Below the pieces are notes generated by a model. The model was not told the origin of the DNA and did not search any database. It saw only the letters and a list, made by a program, of their open reading frames with translations. From the NCBI RefSeq assembly GCF_004345325.1, contig NZ_SLVJ01000027.1, forward strand, positions 1-52,497: 52,497 nt of DNA, given 5' to 3'. This document shows, in pieces, positions 40,851 to 50,671 of the stretch. Every line of letters begins with the position of its first letter. Position 1 is the first letter of the stretch. Origin of the DNA: Acinetobacter calcoaceticus (GTDB lineage Bacteria; Pseudomonadota; Gammaproteobacteria; Pseudomonadales; Moraxellaceae). Position numbers and translations under genes: made by a program.

Positions 40851-41906
40851 TTAAAAGCGGAACTCACCAGATATGAGATAACTTTTACGGGTGTTGAAGC
40901 CCACTTCGGTCGTCAAACTAAAATGTGGTGTTACATCTAAACGTGCGCCCACCAACCCATTCCATTTATGTGCCAGATGCTGATCTACACTAAATTTCAT
41001 ATCAGGATCATTCAACACATTGAGCATGCCCTTTAATGCCGGTGAAAGATCGAGTTCATTGATATTGCCTCTAAAGCTCTGCGTCACATCCTGATACATT
41101 GCACCAGTCCAGAGCTGTAACTTACTGTTGGCTTGACCGTCGATTAAGGCAGGTAATTCAAAGCTATAACCAACGCGTGGGGTCACCATCAAAGCTTTAA
41201 TATCACCATCCAAAATATCCAGATCAGACTTGGTATAGTTGATATCGACGGTGGCAAACATATTTTTATAGCCGCCAGCCAAGGTCGTCCCCACACCGTA
41301 GGTTTTACCTTCGAACTCTAGGTTAAATGGCATACCTTCTATGGGTAAGGGTTTTGGTCTTAGTCCCAATTTAAGACTTCCGCCCGCCAACGTCGTATAT
41401 GAAGTCCCTTTAGTGGTGCCATACAGACCATAAACATTCATAAAGGGAAGAATCCATGCATCCAATTTCAACATATGCGATTCACTTTTTTGCTCGGTAT
41501 GCCCAGCTTGGATCTTTAGACCTTTTTCAATCAATGGATTTTTCGGCATGATAAAGCCAATCCCATCCACCACGATATCTTGCTTAAGGTTCATATAGTT
41601 ATAGGCAATACCAAAAGGTTGTGGCAGATCATAACCTTTGGCTCGAGCTTCATTGCCCCAGATCGGCAAAAAACGGGCCTGTACTGCTTCTACATTTGGC
41701 TCAACCACCACCACACCCGTTTGCATCGCTTCAGCTTGTTCTACAGCAGTGGCAGCAACTTCAGGCTGTGCAACATCATCCGCCACAGCTACATCTTCAG
41801 TTACAGCAACAACATTCTCATCGGCATAGGCATAGCCACTTAAGTAAAGTGAAGCACTGAGCATGGATGTGGTACAAATCCGTTTTAAGGCAATCGTTGG
41901 CAGCAT
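40851..41906 (-). CDS. Predicted outer-membrane protein, paralogue B
   Basis: A 351-residue tandem paralogue of the preceding gene. The signal peptide ends near YAYA at residue 28, followed by an acidic V/A/E-rich spacer to about residue 70. Then come the shared FLPIWGNEARAKGYDLP, LKQDIVVDGIGFIMPKNP, LYGTTKGTSYTTLAGG and the KSYLISGEFRF end. It differs from paralogue A mainly in the N-terminal spacer and a central insertion (SLKLGLRPK). Function unknown; probably a barrel or barrel-like envelope protein. It has its own promoter and 187 bp before the next start. Confidence 0.8.
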   Translation of the reverse strand: MLPTIALKRICTTSMLSASLYLSGYAYADENVVAVTEDVAVADDVAQPEVAATAVEQAEAMQTGVVVVEPNVEAVQARFLPIWGNEARAKGYDLPQPFGIAYNYMNLKQDIVVDGIGFIMPKNPLIEKGLKIQAGHTEQKSESHMLKLDAWILPFMNVYGLYGTTKGTSYTTLAGGSLKLGLRPKPLPIEGMPFNLEFEGKTYGVGTTLAGGYKNMFATVDINYTKSDLDILDGDIKALMVTPRVGYSFELPALIDGQANSKLQLWTGAMYQDVTQSFRGNINELDLSPALKGMLNVLNDPDMKFSVDQHLAHKWNGLVGARLDVTPHFSLTTEVGFNTRKSYLISGEFRF

Positions 41907-41942
41907 AATTTAATCATTGAATTCTAATTGAAAAGTGTCGCA

Positions 41943-41971
41943 ATCTTATCGGTCTAAACCACTTATGTCCA
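41943..41971 (-). promoter_or_regulatory. Promoter of paralogue B
   Basis: Minus strand TGGACA (41971-41966), 17 bp spacer, TAAGAT (41948-41943). Same hexamer, spacing and downstream GACACTTT-like sequence as the promoter of paralogue A. Confidence 0.65.
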
Positions 41972-42005
41972 CATTACAACCACGAATAAAAAACAACCAC
42001 CCACC

Positions 42006-42100
42006 CCTTCTCCCTTTGGGAGAAGGCCGGGATGAGGGTTGAAGGTCAGGATGAGGGTTAAAGGCCGGGATGAGGGTTGAAGGTCAGGGAGAAGGTTCGG
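42006..42100. repeat. REP-like hairpin followed by a 19-bp tandem repeat
   Basis: Hairpin CCTTCTCCC-TTT-GGGAGAAGG (42006-42026) leads into about 3.5 copies of a 19-bp unit, alternating AAGGCCGGGATGAGGGTTG (42023-42041, 42061-42079) and AAGGTCAGGATGAGGGTTA (42042-42060). A 28-bp exact repeat thus recurs with a 38-bp period. The element is related to the copies at 37313-37378 in reverse orientation. Confidence 0.85.
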
Positions 42101-42114
42101 TTGAGGGCCAAGGC

Positions 42115-43215
42115 TTAAATCAACCGATCTCGGATCTTGCGATTCAATGGCGCCGAATAATATTTTTCGATCAAGCTACTCAAGAAAAATGTCGCGATAA
42201 AAAATACCAACAACAGCATCAATTTTTCTGCAGGCAAGGTCTGTTTAGGGAAATAAACCACTTTGAACAAGCCCAAAATCACCAGATGAAACAAGTACAT
42301 TTCATAACTACGCTTGCCGATCCAGACCATGCCCTTGCCCACTCGAGTTTTGGCATCCGGATCCACCGCCTGAGCAAAGCAAAAGATCAACACTGCAGCC
42401 AATAAGGCAAAAACACTGATGCCCCAAGTACTGACCGCTTTGATCGGCGCATATAAGTATATTGCTGTCATCAGCAGGACAACCACGCAGATGAGCGGTT
42501 TTTTAAGCGCCTCGGTCAACTTGACTTTGTTTGCAAGTATTGCGGTCAAACAGCCAATAGCAATGCCATCAAAACTGGAAAAATAATGGTACAGATAGGC
42601 ACCACTTTCAGCACCCGCATGTAGACTGCGGAAATAGGGTGCATAGAGGATGATCGCCAACAAAAACCAGATAAAACCTCTGCCCCGACCCAGCAACACA
42701 CACAAGATCGGAAATGCCAGATAAAAGACTTCCTCGACTGAAAGGGACCACAACACACCAAAGGCATAATTGACCCAACCATATTTAATGATCAGGATAT
42801 TCATCCAGAAGCTAAAGGCTGAAAACACCGTCAAGCCATAAGATACTTCGATACCATTTGGTGCTTGATTCATGAAGGGTTTCAAACCCCAAGCGCCCAA
42901 GATCGTGACCATCGCAACCAGTAAAACCAAACACGGTAAAATTCGTGCAATGCGCCGCGCATAAAAGGCTTTGATATTAACTTGGGCCAGACCGCCATAG
43001 CGATTGATCGTGTGATGAGTAATCAAAAAACCCGAAATCACAAAAAACATGGTCACACCATAATTGCCATTACGCGCAATCAACGTACTGAGGCTTTCAC
43101 CAAACAGTTGTACCCCAAGAAAAGTATCATGCAATTTATAGGGGATATTGAAATGGTGCAGCAGCACCAACAGTATTGAAATTCCCCTCAGAATATCGAT
43201 CTTATCATTACGCAT
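42115..43215 (-). CDS. Acyltransferase 3 family membrane protein
   Basis: A 366-residue, mostly hydrophobic protein of the OafA/YrhL type. These membrane enzymes O-acylate sugars of lipopolysaccharide, capsule or other glycans. Diagnostic pieces are the N-terminal DILRGISILLVLLHHF with its catalytic histidine, GVTMFFVISGFLIT, FYARRIARILP and LWSLSVEEVFYLAFP. The substrate cannot be inferred. No glycan genes adjoin it. The 3' end abuts the REP-like repeat. Confidence 0.9.
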   Translation of the reverse strand: MRNDKIDILRGISILLVLLHHFNIPYKLHDTFLGVQLFGESLSTLIARNGNYGVTMFFVISGFLITHHTINRYGGLAQVNIKAFYARRIARILPCLVLLVAMVTILGAWGLKPFMNQAPNGIEVSYGLTVFSAFSFWMNILIIKYGWVNYAFGVLWSLSVEEVFYLAFPILCVLLGRGRGFIWFLLAIILYAPYFRSLHAGAESGAYLYHYFSSFDGIAIGCLTAILANKVKLTEALKKPLICVVVLLMTAIYLYAPIKAVSTWGISVFALLAAVLIFCFAQAVDPDAKTRVGKGMVWIGKRSYEMYLFHLVILGLFKVVYFPKQTLPAEKLMLLLVFFIATFFLSSLIEKYYSAPLNRKIRDRLI

Positions 43216-43445
43216 TTGGGTCTATTGCTCTTTGATTCAGGATGGATTTAGGCCCATTTAAGCATAGGTTTAAGTAAAGCAATTGATTGTTATTGCATTT
43301 TTTCGACTGAGCGCATTTTTATTTGCACGAAGCCATTTTTATAAATTCAAAATTTAGTCATTTAAGCTTTGTATACTCATCACTCGAACCAGTGCATCGT
43401 GCCTAGATCAAACTACCCATTCATCTTTAGCAAGGGGTTTCGCAT

Positions 43446-43817
43446 ATGGACTATTACACCGAATTTTATCAAAGAGGTTTCGAGCATCTAATATCCTTGC
43501 CAGAACAGGGTCTGATCGAATTTAGTGCTGATCTATTTGCAGGCACACCAGCTGAAGTCGGTATCTTGGTCTACGCGACAGATCAAGCCCATCTCAAAAC
43601 CCAAATGATGCCCCGACTCGAACAGGCACTGACCGAGATTGATCGATTGGTGCTGGGGTTGGGCAATCTCCAAGCAGATTTGGCGCAAATCTATTTATAT
43701 CAACAGCGACTCGGCTTACATTTTTACTCGCATGAGATTAACAATGAATTCACGGCCATTTTCAAATACCAACAGCAATGGCAGTTTGTCGGCTACGGTG
43801 ATGTATTTGAGGCATAA
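43446..43817 (+). CDS. Hypothetical protein, 123 residues
   Basis: Not recognised. A small acidic soluble protein without signal peptide, with LIEFSADLFAGTPAEVGILVYA, a helical middle and a C-terminal aromatic stretch (FKYQQQWQFVGYGDVF). AAGGGG lies eight bases before the ATG and TATACT at 43372-43377 could be its -10. It is monocistronic with its own terminator, divergent from the acyltransferase. Codon use is like its neighbours. Confidence 0.7.
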   Translation: MDYYTEFYQRGFEHLISLPEQGLIEFSADLFAGTPAEVGILVYATDQAHLKTQMMPRLEQALTEIDRLVLGLGNLQADLAQIYLYQQRLGLHFYSHEINNEFTAIFKYQQQWQFVGYGDVFEA

Positions 43818-43844
43818 AAAAGCCAAGCTGGTGCTTGGCTTTTT
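43816..43844. terminator. Bidirectional terminator between the 123-residue gene and cycA
   Basis: Stem AGCCAAGC (43821-43828) / GCTTGGCT (43833-43840), loop TGGT, with A and T runs on the two sides. Confidence 0.9.
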
Positions 43845-43871
43845 GACGAACAAGGTTGTTCCACTGCAGTA

Positions 43872-45302
43872 TTAATCTGCGCCGTGTTGTTTAACGCGAC
43901 GTTTATAGACAAACTGATAGGTTAAACCCAAGATGATCACCCACAAAGGACTGATCTTCAAAGCATTAAAGGTATCTGTTTCTAAGCTCAAGATCACCAA
44001 AGCAAAGATTAAGAAGGCAATCACGATATAGGCCATCCAAACCCCACCCGGCATTTTAAAGGTGGATTTTGCATGCAGTTCAGGTCTAAGTTTGCGATAA
44101 CGGATATAGCACACCATGATCATGCCCCAGATACTGATAAACAAAATCACCGTCAGTGAACTGGCTAAAGTAAAGGCTTCCATGGTGTTCGGCACGAAGT
44201 ATTGCAAAACTGCACCGAGCATAATAAATAGGCATGAAAAGGTTAAACCTTTTGCAGGCACAGCGCGCTTAGACAGATCAGCCAAATATTGTGGTGCTTG
44301 TTGTCCTCTAGACAAACCAAACAGCATCCGACTGGTCGAGAACACACCACTGTTCATTGATGACATCACCGAAGACAACACCACCAAGTTCATGATAATG
44401 GCTGAGGTTGGAATACCCGCATGCAAGAACAAAGACACAAATGGGCTTTGATCCGCAGGAATCTGATTCCACGGCGTCACCGACATCACGATAAAAAGCG
44501 CCAACACATAGAATAAGATAATCCGTGTTGGAATCGCATTCACTGCCTTAGGTAGATTTTTCTCAGGATCTTTGGTTTCAGCAGCCATGGTACCAATCAG
44601 CTCTACACCGACAAAGGCAAACAGCGCAATTTGGAAACCGGCCAAGAAGCCATCGCCACCTTTGGGGAACATACCGCCATGCGACCAGACATTACTAAAG
44701 CTGGCGACCGCACCATCTGGAGATTGGAAATGGCTAAACACCATCACACCACCGATCACAATCAAACCCAAAATGGCTAAGATTTTAATCAAGGCAAACC
44801 AAAACTCAATTTCACCAAACAAACGCACCGTAACCAAGTTAATCGCCAGTACAAACAATACGCAGCCAGCACTAATCAGGGCTTGGCCTATCGGTGTAAA
44901 GGAGGTGCCATCAGGTAACCAGAAGTTAAGATAGTTAATAATCGCGGCCAAATCGGCAATACCCACCAAGACCCAGCCCAGCCAGTATGACCAACCAATA
45001 TAATAGCCCGCACTTGGCCCGATCAGGTCATGTGCCATATCAATGAACGATTTATAATGCAGATTTGAAAGCAATATCTCGCCCAAACCACGCATTAAGA
45101 AAAAGAACATGGTCCCGATAATCATATAAATAATCAGGATCGAAGGTCCTGCTAAGGCAATCGTCTTACCCGAGCCCATAAATAAGCCCGTTCCGATCGC
45201 CCCACCAATCGCAACCAATTGTAAATGTCGATTGGTGAGTTGTCGTTGCAATTCATGCGACGACCCTTGAGCATTTGAACTTTGCTGTATGTTTTTATTC
45301 AT
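43872..45302 (-). CDS. cycA: D-serine/D-alanine/glycine permease
   Basis: Inner-membrane amino acid/proton symporter of the APC superfamily, 476 residues. It begins its core with LQLVAIGGAIGTGLFMGSGK, the family's first helix, and has EIEFWFALIKILAILGLIVIGG, both as in CycA. Pairing with dadA fits uptake of D-alanine for oxidation. The start is the ATG at 45302 (MNKNIQQSS); a longer reading from 45353 would begin inside the intergenic hairpin. It lies 126 bases after dadA. Confidence 0.9.
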   Translation of the reverse strand: MNKNIQQSSNAQGSSHELQRQLTNRHLQLVAIGGAIGTGLFMGSGKTIALAGPSILIIYMIIGTMFFFLMRGLGEILLSNLHYKSFIDMAHDLIGPSAGYYIGWSYWLGWVLVGIADLAAIINYLNFWLPDGTSFTPIGQALISAGCVLFVLAINLVTVRLFGEIEFWFALIKILAILGLIVIGGVMVFSHFQSPDGAVASFSNVWSHGGMFPKGGDGFLAGFQIALFAFVGVELIGTMAAETKDPEKNLPKAVNAIPTRIILFYVLALFIVMSVTPWNQIPADQSPFVSLFLHAGIPTSAIIMNLVVLSSVMSSMNSGVFSTSRMLFGLSRGQQAPQYLADLSKRAVPAKGLTFSCLFIMLGAVLQYFVPNTMEAFTLASSLTVILFISIWGMIMVCYIRYRKLRPELHAKSTFKMPGGVWMAYIVIAFLIFALVILSLETDTFNALKISPLWVIILGLTYQFVYKRRVKQHGAD

Positions 45303-45334
45303 TGAACATCCGTATAAGCATGTAAGCAGGAAAA

Positions 45335-45382
45335 GTGCATCAAACAGCAGCAACCGTTCCTCGGTTACTGGCTCTGATGCAC
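45335..45382 (-). terminator. Long hairpin between dadA and cycA
   Basis: Outer arms GTGCATCA / TGATGCAC (8 bp) enclose a second stem AGTAACCG / CGGTTGCT. On the minus strand TTTTCC follows. It may attenuate cycA relative to dadA. Confidence 0.55.
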
Positions 45383-45428
45383 GATTATTAAATTTTTAAA
45401 GCAATTTAAACTTTAAGTTGCAGCACCG

Positions 45429-46688
45429 TTAAGCGGTGTGGCTATAACGTTGGATCGATAAACCTTCAGTGCTGATCTCAGGTTTATGATTGAGGACGAT
45501 GTCACTGATCAATTTTCCTGAACCACAAGCCATGGTCCAACCCAAGGTGCCATGTCCAGTATTAATAAACAGATTATTAAAACGAGTCGCACCAATAATT
45601 GGGGTACTGTCTGGCGTCATTGGACGTAAACCAGTCCAGAACTCAGCTTTGGCCAAATCACCCCCTGGGAACAAATCTTGAGTGACCATTTCAAGGGTGC
45701 CACGGCGACTTTGTTTTAAGCCATGGTTGAAACCACTTAACTCAGCCATACCACCAACACGAATACGCTGGTCAAAACGGGTAATGGCGATCTTATAAGT
45801 TTCATCCAATACCGTAGACTGTGGTGCAAAAGCAGGATCGACAATCGGAATCGTCAACGAATAGCCTTTGACCGGATACACTGGCAAGTTCAATGACAAT
45901 GGTTTTAAGAAGTCACGTGAATAACTACCAAATGCCAAGACATAGCGATCCGCAGTCAATACCTGACCATTGACCAATACGCCTTTAATCTCATCGCCTT
46001 CAAGGATGAGTTTTTCCACATTTTGGTTAAATTTGAATTCCACCCCAAGACCTTGCGCCAATTTGGCTAAGGCATTGGTAAACATGTAGCAGTCACCGGT
46101 TTCATCATTTGGAAGATGCAAACCACCAACCAATTTATCTTTGGCATGTTCAAGCGCCGGCTCTACACTGGCCAATTCTGCTTGATTTAACAAAGCATGG
46201 TCTACGCCACAAGCTTTAAGCACTTCGATATCGCGTTGTACTGCTTCAAGTTGAGCTTCGTTACGGAACACTTGCAAAGTTCCTTTAGAACGATGTTCGT
46301 AGCTGATGCCAGTATCTTTACGCAGATCACGTAGACAATCACGGCTGTATTCAGCAACACGGGTCATACGTTCTTTGTTAATCGAATAGCTTTGTGGATT
46401 GCAGTTTTTCAACATCTGCGCCATCCAATTTAGCTGCCACATACTGCCGTCAATATTGATCGCAAGCGGTGCATGATGTTGAAACATCCATTTCACGGCT
46501 TTAAAAGGAATACCTGGCGCAGCCCATGGTGTCGAGTAACCTGGAGAGATTTGACCAGCATTACCAAAGCTGGTTTCTTCAGCGGGTCCTGGTTGACGAT
46601 CAAGCACGACCACCTCAGCACCTTGCTGTGCAAGATAGTACGCACTTGCAACACCTATGACACCACTACCTAAGACGATAACGCGCAT
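45429..46688 (-). CDS. dadA: D-amino acid dehydrogenase
   Basis: FAD enzyme that oxidises D-alanine and other D-amino acids to keto acids, passing electrons to the respiratory chain. The 419-residue protein starts [20 protein letters not shown], with the GxGxxG FAD motif, then [22 protein letters not shown], diagnostic for DadA. It ends with [19 protein letters not shown]. The start at 46688 has GAGGGA six bases upstream; an ATG six codons earlier has nothing comparable. No catabolic alanine racemase (dadX) adjoins it. Confidence 0.95.
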   Translation of the reverse strand: MRVIVLGSGVIGVASAYYLAQQGAEVVVLDRQPGPAEETSFGNAGQISPGYSTPWAAPGIPFKAVKWMFQHHAPLAINIDGSMWQLNWMAQMLKNCNPQSYSINKERMTRVAEYSRDCLRDLRKDTGISYEHRSKGTLQVFRNEAQLEAVQRDIEVLKACGVDHALLNQAELASVEPALEHAKDKLVGGLHLPNDETGDCYMFTNALAKLAQGLGVEFKFNQNVEKLILEGDEIKGVLVNGQVLTADRYVLAFGSYSRDFLKPLSLNLPVYPVKGYSLTIPIVDPAFAPQSTVLDETYKIAITRFDQRIRVGGMAELSGFNHGLKQSRRGTLEMVTQDLFPGGDLAKAEFWTGLRPMTPDSTPIIGATRFNNLFINTGHGTLGWTMACGSGKLISDIVLNHKPEISTEGLSIQRYSHTA

Positions 46689-46746
46689 TTCTGATCCCTC
46701 ATCCATTCATCAGTTTATTCGCCTAGTATATTTTTGAATCAATAGT

Positions 46747-46793
46747 TTATTTCACTGTTTTAAGCGCTATAATCTAGGTTATTTCACAGTTTT
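46747..46793. promoter_or_regulatory. Duplicated operator-like repeat and promoter between dadA and its regulator
   Basis: Two 15-bp direct repeats TTATTTCAC(T/A)GTTTT at 46747-46761 and 46779-46793 are 32 bp apart, about three helical turns. Between them lies TATAAT (46768-46773), the -10 for the plus-strand regulator, with a weak -35. On the minus strand TATACT (46730-46725), also with a weak -35, could serve dadA. Confidence 0.55.
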
Positions 46794-46827
46794 GTCGTGT
46801 GTAGAATACAAAAAAAGGAAATATTTG

Positions 46828-47292
46828 ATGCGCAACTTAGACCGTGTGGATTGTTTGATCTTAGAGATTTTACAAAATGAAGGTCGAATCGCGATTAGCG
46901 AATTGGCTTCTCGGGTCAATTTATCGACGACTCCCTGTTCGGAACGGGTCAAACGTTTGGAGCGTGATGGCATCATTATGGGCTACCACGCACATCTCAA
47001 CCCCAAGCTGTTGGAACGCAATTTATTGGTATTTTTACAGATCAATCTGTCTGCCAAATCGGGGGAAGTGTTTGATCAGGTCGCGGTGAGTTTGGCCGAA
47101 ATACCGGAAGTGCTCGAATGCCATCTTATTTCTGGAGATTTTGATTATTTGGTCAAAGCACGGATTAAGGAAATGAGTGCCTATCGTCGTTTATTGGGTG
47201 ACCTACTCAAGAAACTGCCCGCTTCAGCCTCCTCACACAGTTATGTGGTGATGGAAGAGATCAAAGAAACCCTGCATCTGGATATGCGTTAA
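46828..47292 (+). CDS. Lrp/AsnC family transcriptional regulator
   Basis: A 154-residue regulator: N-terminal winged helix-turn-helix (about 5-50; ISELASRVNLSTTPCSERVK is the recognition region) and a C-terminal RAM-type effector domain (LECHLISGDFDYLVKARI). It is divergent from dadA, so it most likely controls dadA-cycA in response to alanine or a D-amino acid, like DadR/Lrp in other proteobacteria. The ATG at 46828 has AAGGA eight bases upstream; an earlier TTG in frame lies inside the operator region. Confidence 0.92.
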   Translation: MRNLDRVDCLILEILQNEGRIAISELASRVNLSTTPCSERVKRLERDGIIMGYHAHLNPKLLERNLLVFLQINLSAKSGEVFDQVAVSLAEIPEVLECHLISGDFDYLVKARIKEMSAYRRLLGDLLKKLPASASSHSYVVMEEIKETLHLDMR

Positions 47293-47331
47293 GTACAGGA
47301 TGAAAACAGTTGATCACCCCCAAAAGAATTA

Positions 47332-47362
47332 AGGTCAAACAGCACCGAATACTGTTTGACCT
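47332..47362. terminator. Hairpin between the regulator and the CitMHS gene
   Basis: Eleven-base-pair stem AGGTCAAACAG / CTGTTTGACCT (47332-47342, 47352-47362), nine-base loop. The T-tract is weak on both strands, so termination is likely but not certain. Confidence 0.6.
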
Positions 47363-47393
47363 ATTTAGCGTACACGTTGGCTCAAGTTTAGCC

Positions 47394-48704
47394 TTAATAC
47401 AAGTTCAGTAAGAAACCTACGCCCAAGATGGTAAAGCTAAACAACCAGATCCAACCAAAGGAATAACGTAGATGTCGTCCCATGTCCGTGCCTGCCAAGC
47501 CCATCGCCAACCATGCAGCCGGTGAGAATGGACTGACAAAAGTACCGGCGTTATTACCAATGGCCATGGCATAGACCACTGACTCGACTGGCACACCTGC
47601 GGTCGCCGTCACTTCTTGAATAATGGGCAACAGCGCAAAATAATAAGCATCGGTACTGGTAAATAGATCCAATGGCACACCCAACATACCCACCATGATA
47701 TGTAAGCTACCCACCCAAGAGCTTGGCAAGATCTGAATCAAATCAACAGCAATCGATTTCAACATGCCTGACTCAGAGAGTATGCCTAAGAAGGCTCCCG
47801 CAGCAAAGATGATCGCCACCATGCTCAATGCCTGAGGTGCATGACGACTGATGACTTCCATTTGATGTTTCGGATTTGGGAAGTTAATCACCAAGACCAA
47901 GGATAAAGCGATCATAAATACATAAGGTGCGGAGAATAAACCAAAGGCCAGCATGATTACCGCGATGACAACCAAAGCGAGATTCAGCCAGAGATTACGG
48001 GGTTTCACCACCTCATCGCCATCATCATGGGCCAGATCTGAACCCTGACAATCCATTTCAAATGGTGTAGTCCCACTTAACTGTGCCACAGCAATACGTT
48101 TTTTCTCACGCATGCCCATCAGCACAGCAAAGCCAGCCATGATCGCCACACCTGCAATTTGTACAGGTATCAGATCACGCCATAAAGCTGAGGCTTCGAT
48201 GCCCGTGACTGCAGCCGAACGCCCCAAAGGCCCGCCCCACGGCACCATGTTCATCACGCCCATACTGCCTGCCATCAACAGCAGCATCAGATAAGGACTC
48301 ATGCCAAGTTTGCGATATAAAGGTAATAATGCCGGAATAATAATTAAGAATGTTGCAGCACCCGAACCGTCTAAGTGCACTACAGCTGCGATCAAGGTGG
48401 TCATCACGGCCACAATAATCACATTACCGCGGGTCATACGCACCATAGCGCGGATCATTGGATCAAAGACATGTAATTCTTTTAAGATACTAAAAAATAA
48501 AATCGCAAATAAAAACATCGTTGCGACTTTACTGACTTTAAGCAAACCCGCTTCAAAAAAAGTTGAGATTTCACTGACTGAAAATCCAGCGATCAGCGCA
48601 CCAATGATGGGAATAATCGACATGGACACAATAGGACTGGTTTTACCCATCATGAGCAAAGTCACGATGGTAATAATAATTAAAATACCGATCAAGGTGA
48701 GCAC
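47394..48704 (-). CDS. CitMHS family citrate/proton symporter
   Basis: A 436-residue polytopic membrane protein of the CitMHS family (metal-citrate/H+ symporters) within the ion transporter superfamily. Supporting segments are MMGKTSPIVSMSIIPIIGAL, VHLDGSGAATFLIIIPALLP, NMVPWGGPLGRSA and the C-terminal half's repeat FVSPFSPAAWLAMGLA. A soluble loop at about 200-235 is acidic. The start is the GTG at 48704, supported by AAGGAG seven bases upstream. Citrate is the family's usual substrate, but this is not proven here. A CRP/Vfr-type site lies upstream. Confidence 0.88.
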   Translation of the reverse strand: MLTLIGILIIITIVTLLMMGKTSPIVSMSIIPIIGALIAGFSVSEISTFFEAGLLKVSKVATMFLFAILFFSILKELHVFDPMIRAMVRMTRGNVIIVAVMTTLIAAVVHLDGSGAATFLIIIPALLPLYRKLGMSPYLMLLLMAGSMGVMNMVPWGGPLGRSAAVTGIEASALWRDLIPVQIAGVAIMAGFAVLMGMREKKRIAVAQLSGTTPFEMDCQGSDLAHDDGDEVVKPRNLWLNLALVVIAVIMLAFGLFSAPYVFMIALSLVLVINFPNPKHQMEVISRHAPQALSMVAIIFAAGAFLGILSESGMLKSIAVDLIQILPSSWVGSLHIMVGMLGVPLDLFTSTDAYYFALLPIIQEVTATAGVPVESVVYAMAIGNNAGTFVSPFSPAAWLAMGLAGTDMGRHLRYSFGWIWLFSFTILGVGFLLNLY

Positions 48705-48804
48705 GATTTACTCCTTTAAATCTAAAAGTCTACTCTCGGAAAGACCATTCAAATCTGTTGTATAAAATATTATGGCTATTGGGCTGAACTAAAAAAAGCA
48801 ACAA

Positions 48805-48833
48805 AATATATGACCCAAATCTGCAGGAGTCAA
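48805..48833 (-). promoter_or_regulatory. Proximal promoter of the CitMHS gene
   Basis: Minus strand TTGACT (48833-48828), 17 bp spacer, TATATT (48810-48805). About 100 bp before the GTG start. Confidence 0.65.
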
Positions 48834-48916
48834 AGAAAATATTCTAAATTTTGTGATGCAATGCGCATTTTATAATGAATTCAATCAGCTATGTATAGAA
48901 ATCATTTGTAAAGAAA

Positions 48917-48932
48917 TGTGATGAACATCACA
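48917..48932 (-). promoter_or_regulatory. Perfect CRP/Vfr-type binding site
   Basis: TGTGA-TGAACA-TCACA: both half-sites match the CRP consensus with six-base spacing. A distal -10 TATAAA (minus strand 48874-48869) would place the site centred near -62, the Class I activator position. Confidence 0.6.
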
Positions 48933-48988
48933 AAAACACAACCCTAATAAAAGCATATGAGAAATAAAAAATACTGCGCTGCCTATCT

Positions 48989-49031
48989 TAGGGTCTGTTG
49001 ACATTTCATCTATGAATTGTCACAGATCCTA
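48989..49031. repeat. 43-bp imperfect palindrome
   Basis: Left arm TAGGGTCTGTTGACATTTCAT (48989-49009) and right arm ATGAATTGTCACAGATCCTA (49012-49031) pair over about 18 positions around a two-base centre. No T-tract follows on either strand. The outer sequence resembles insertion-sequence termini, so it may be a small mobile-element remnant or a terminator-like hairpin for the HAD gene. Confidence 0.6.
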
Positions 49032-49052
49032 GATCGCATGCATTACTTATTA

Positions 49053-50563
<1,511 letters not shown>

Positions 50564-50671
50564 GGTCTAGGCCTCAAAGCCAGCACCATGACCCCCCGCA
50601 TTGAATCGTTCAGCATAGAGCCTAGCTGCATAAGTACGGCATAGACAAAATCAAGGTGACTGTAAATCCTC

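Larger units (their letters stand above)
48705..49052. other. 348-bp regulatory region upstream of the CitMHS gene
   Basis: No gene. It holds two promoter candidates and a CRP-type site for the CitMHS gene, listed separately, and, at its right end, a 43-bp palindrome. Confidence 0.7.

Noticed and set aside
42006..42100. Possible CRISPR array
   Set aside because: The units are adjacent 19-bp repeats with no unique spacers and no cas genes nearby.
48989..49031. Complete insertion sequence
   Set aside because: There is no transposase and the arms are nearly contiguous; at most a remnant or miniature element.
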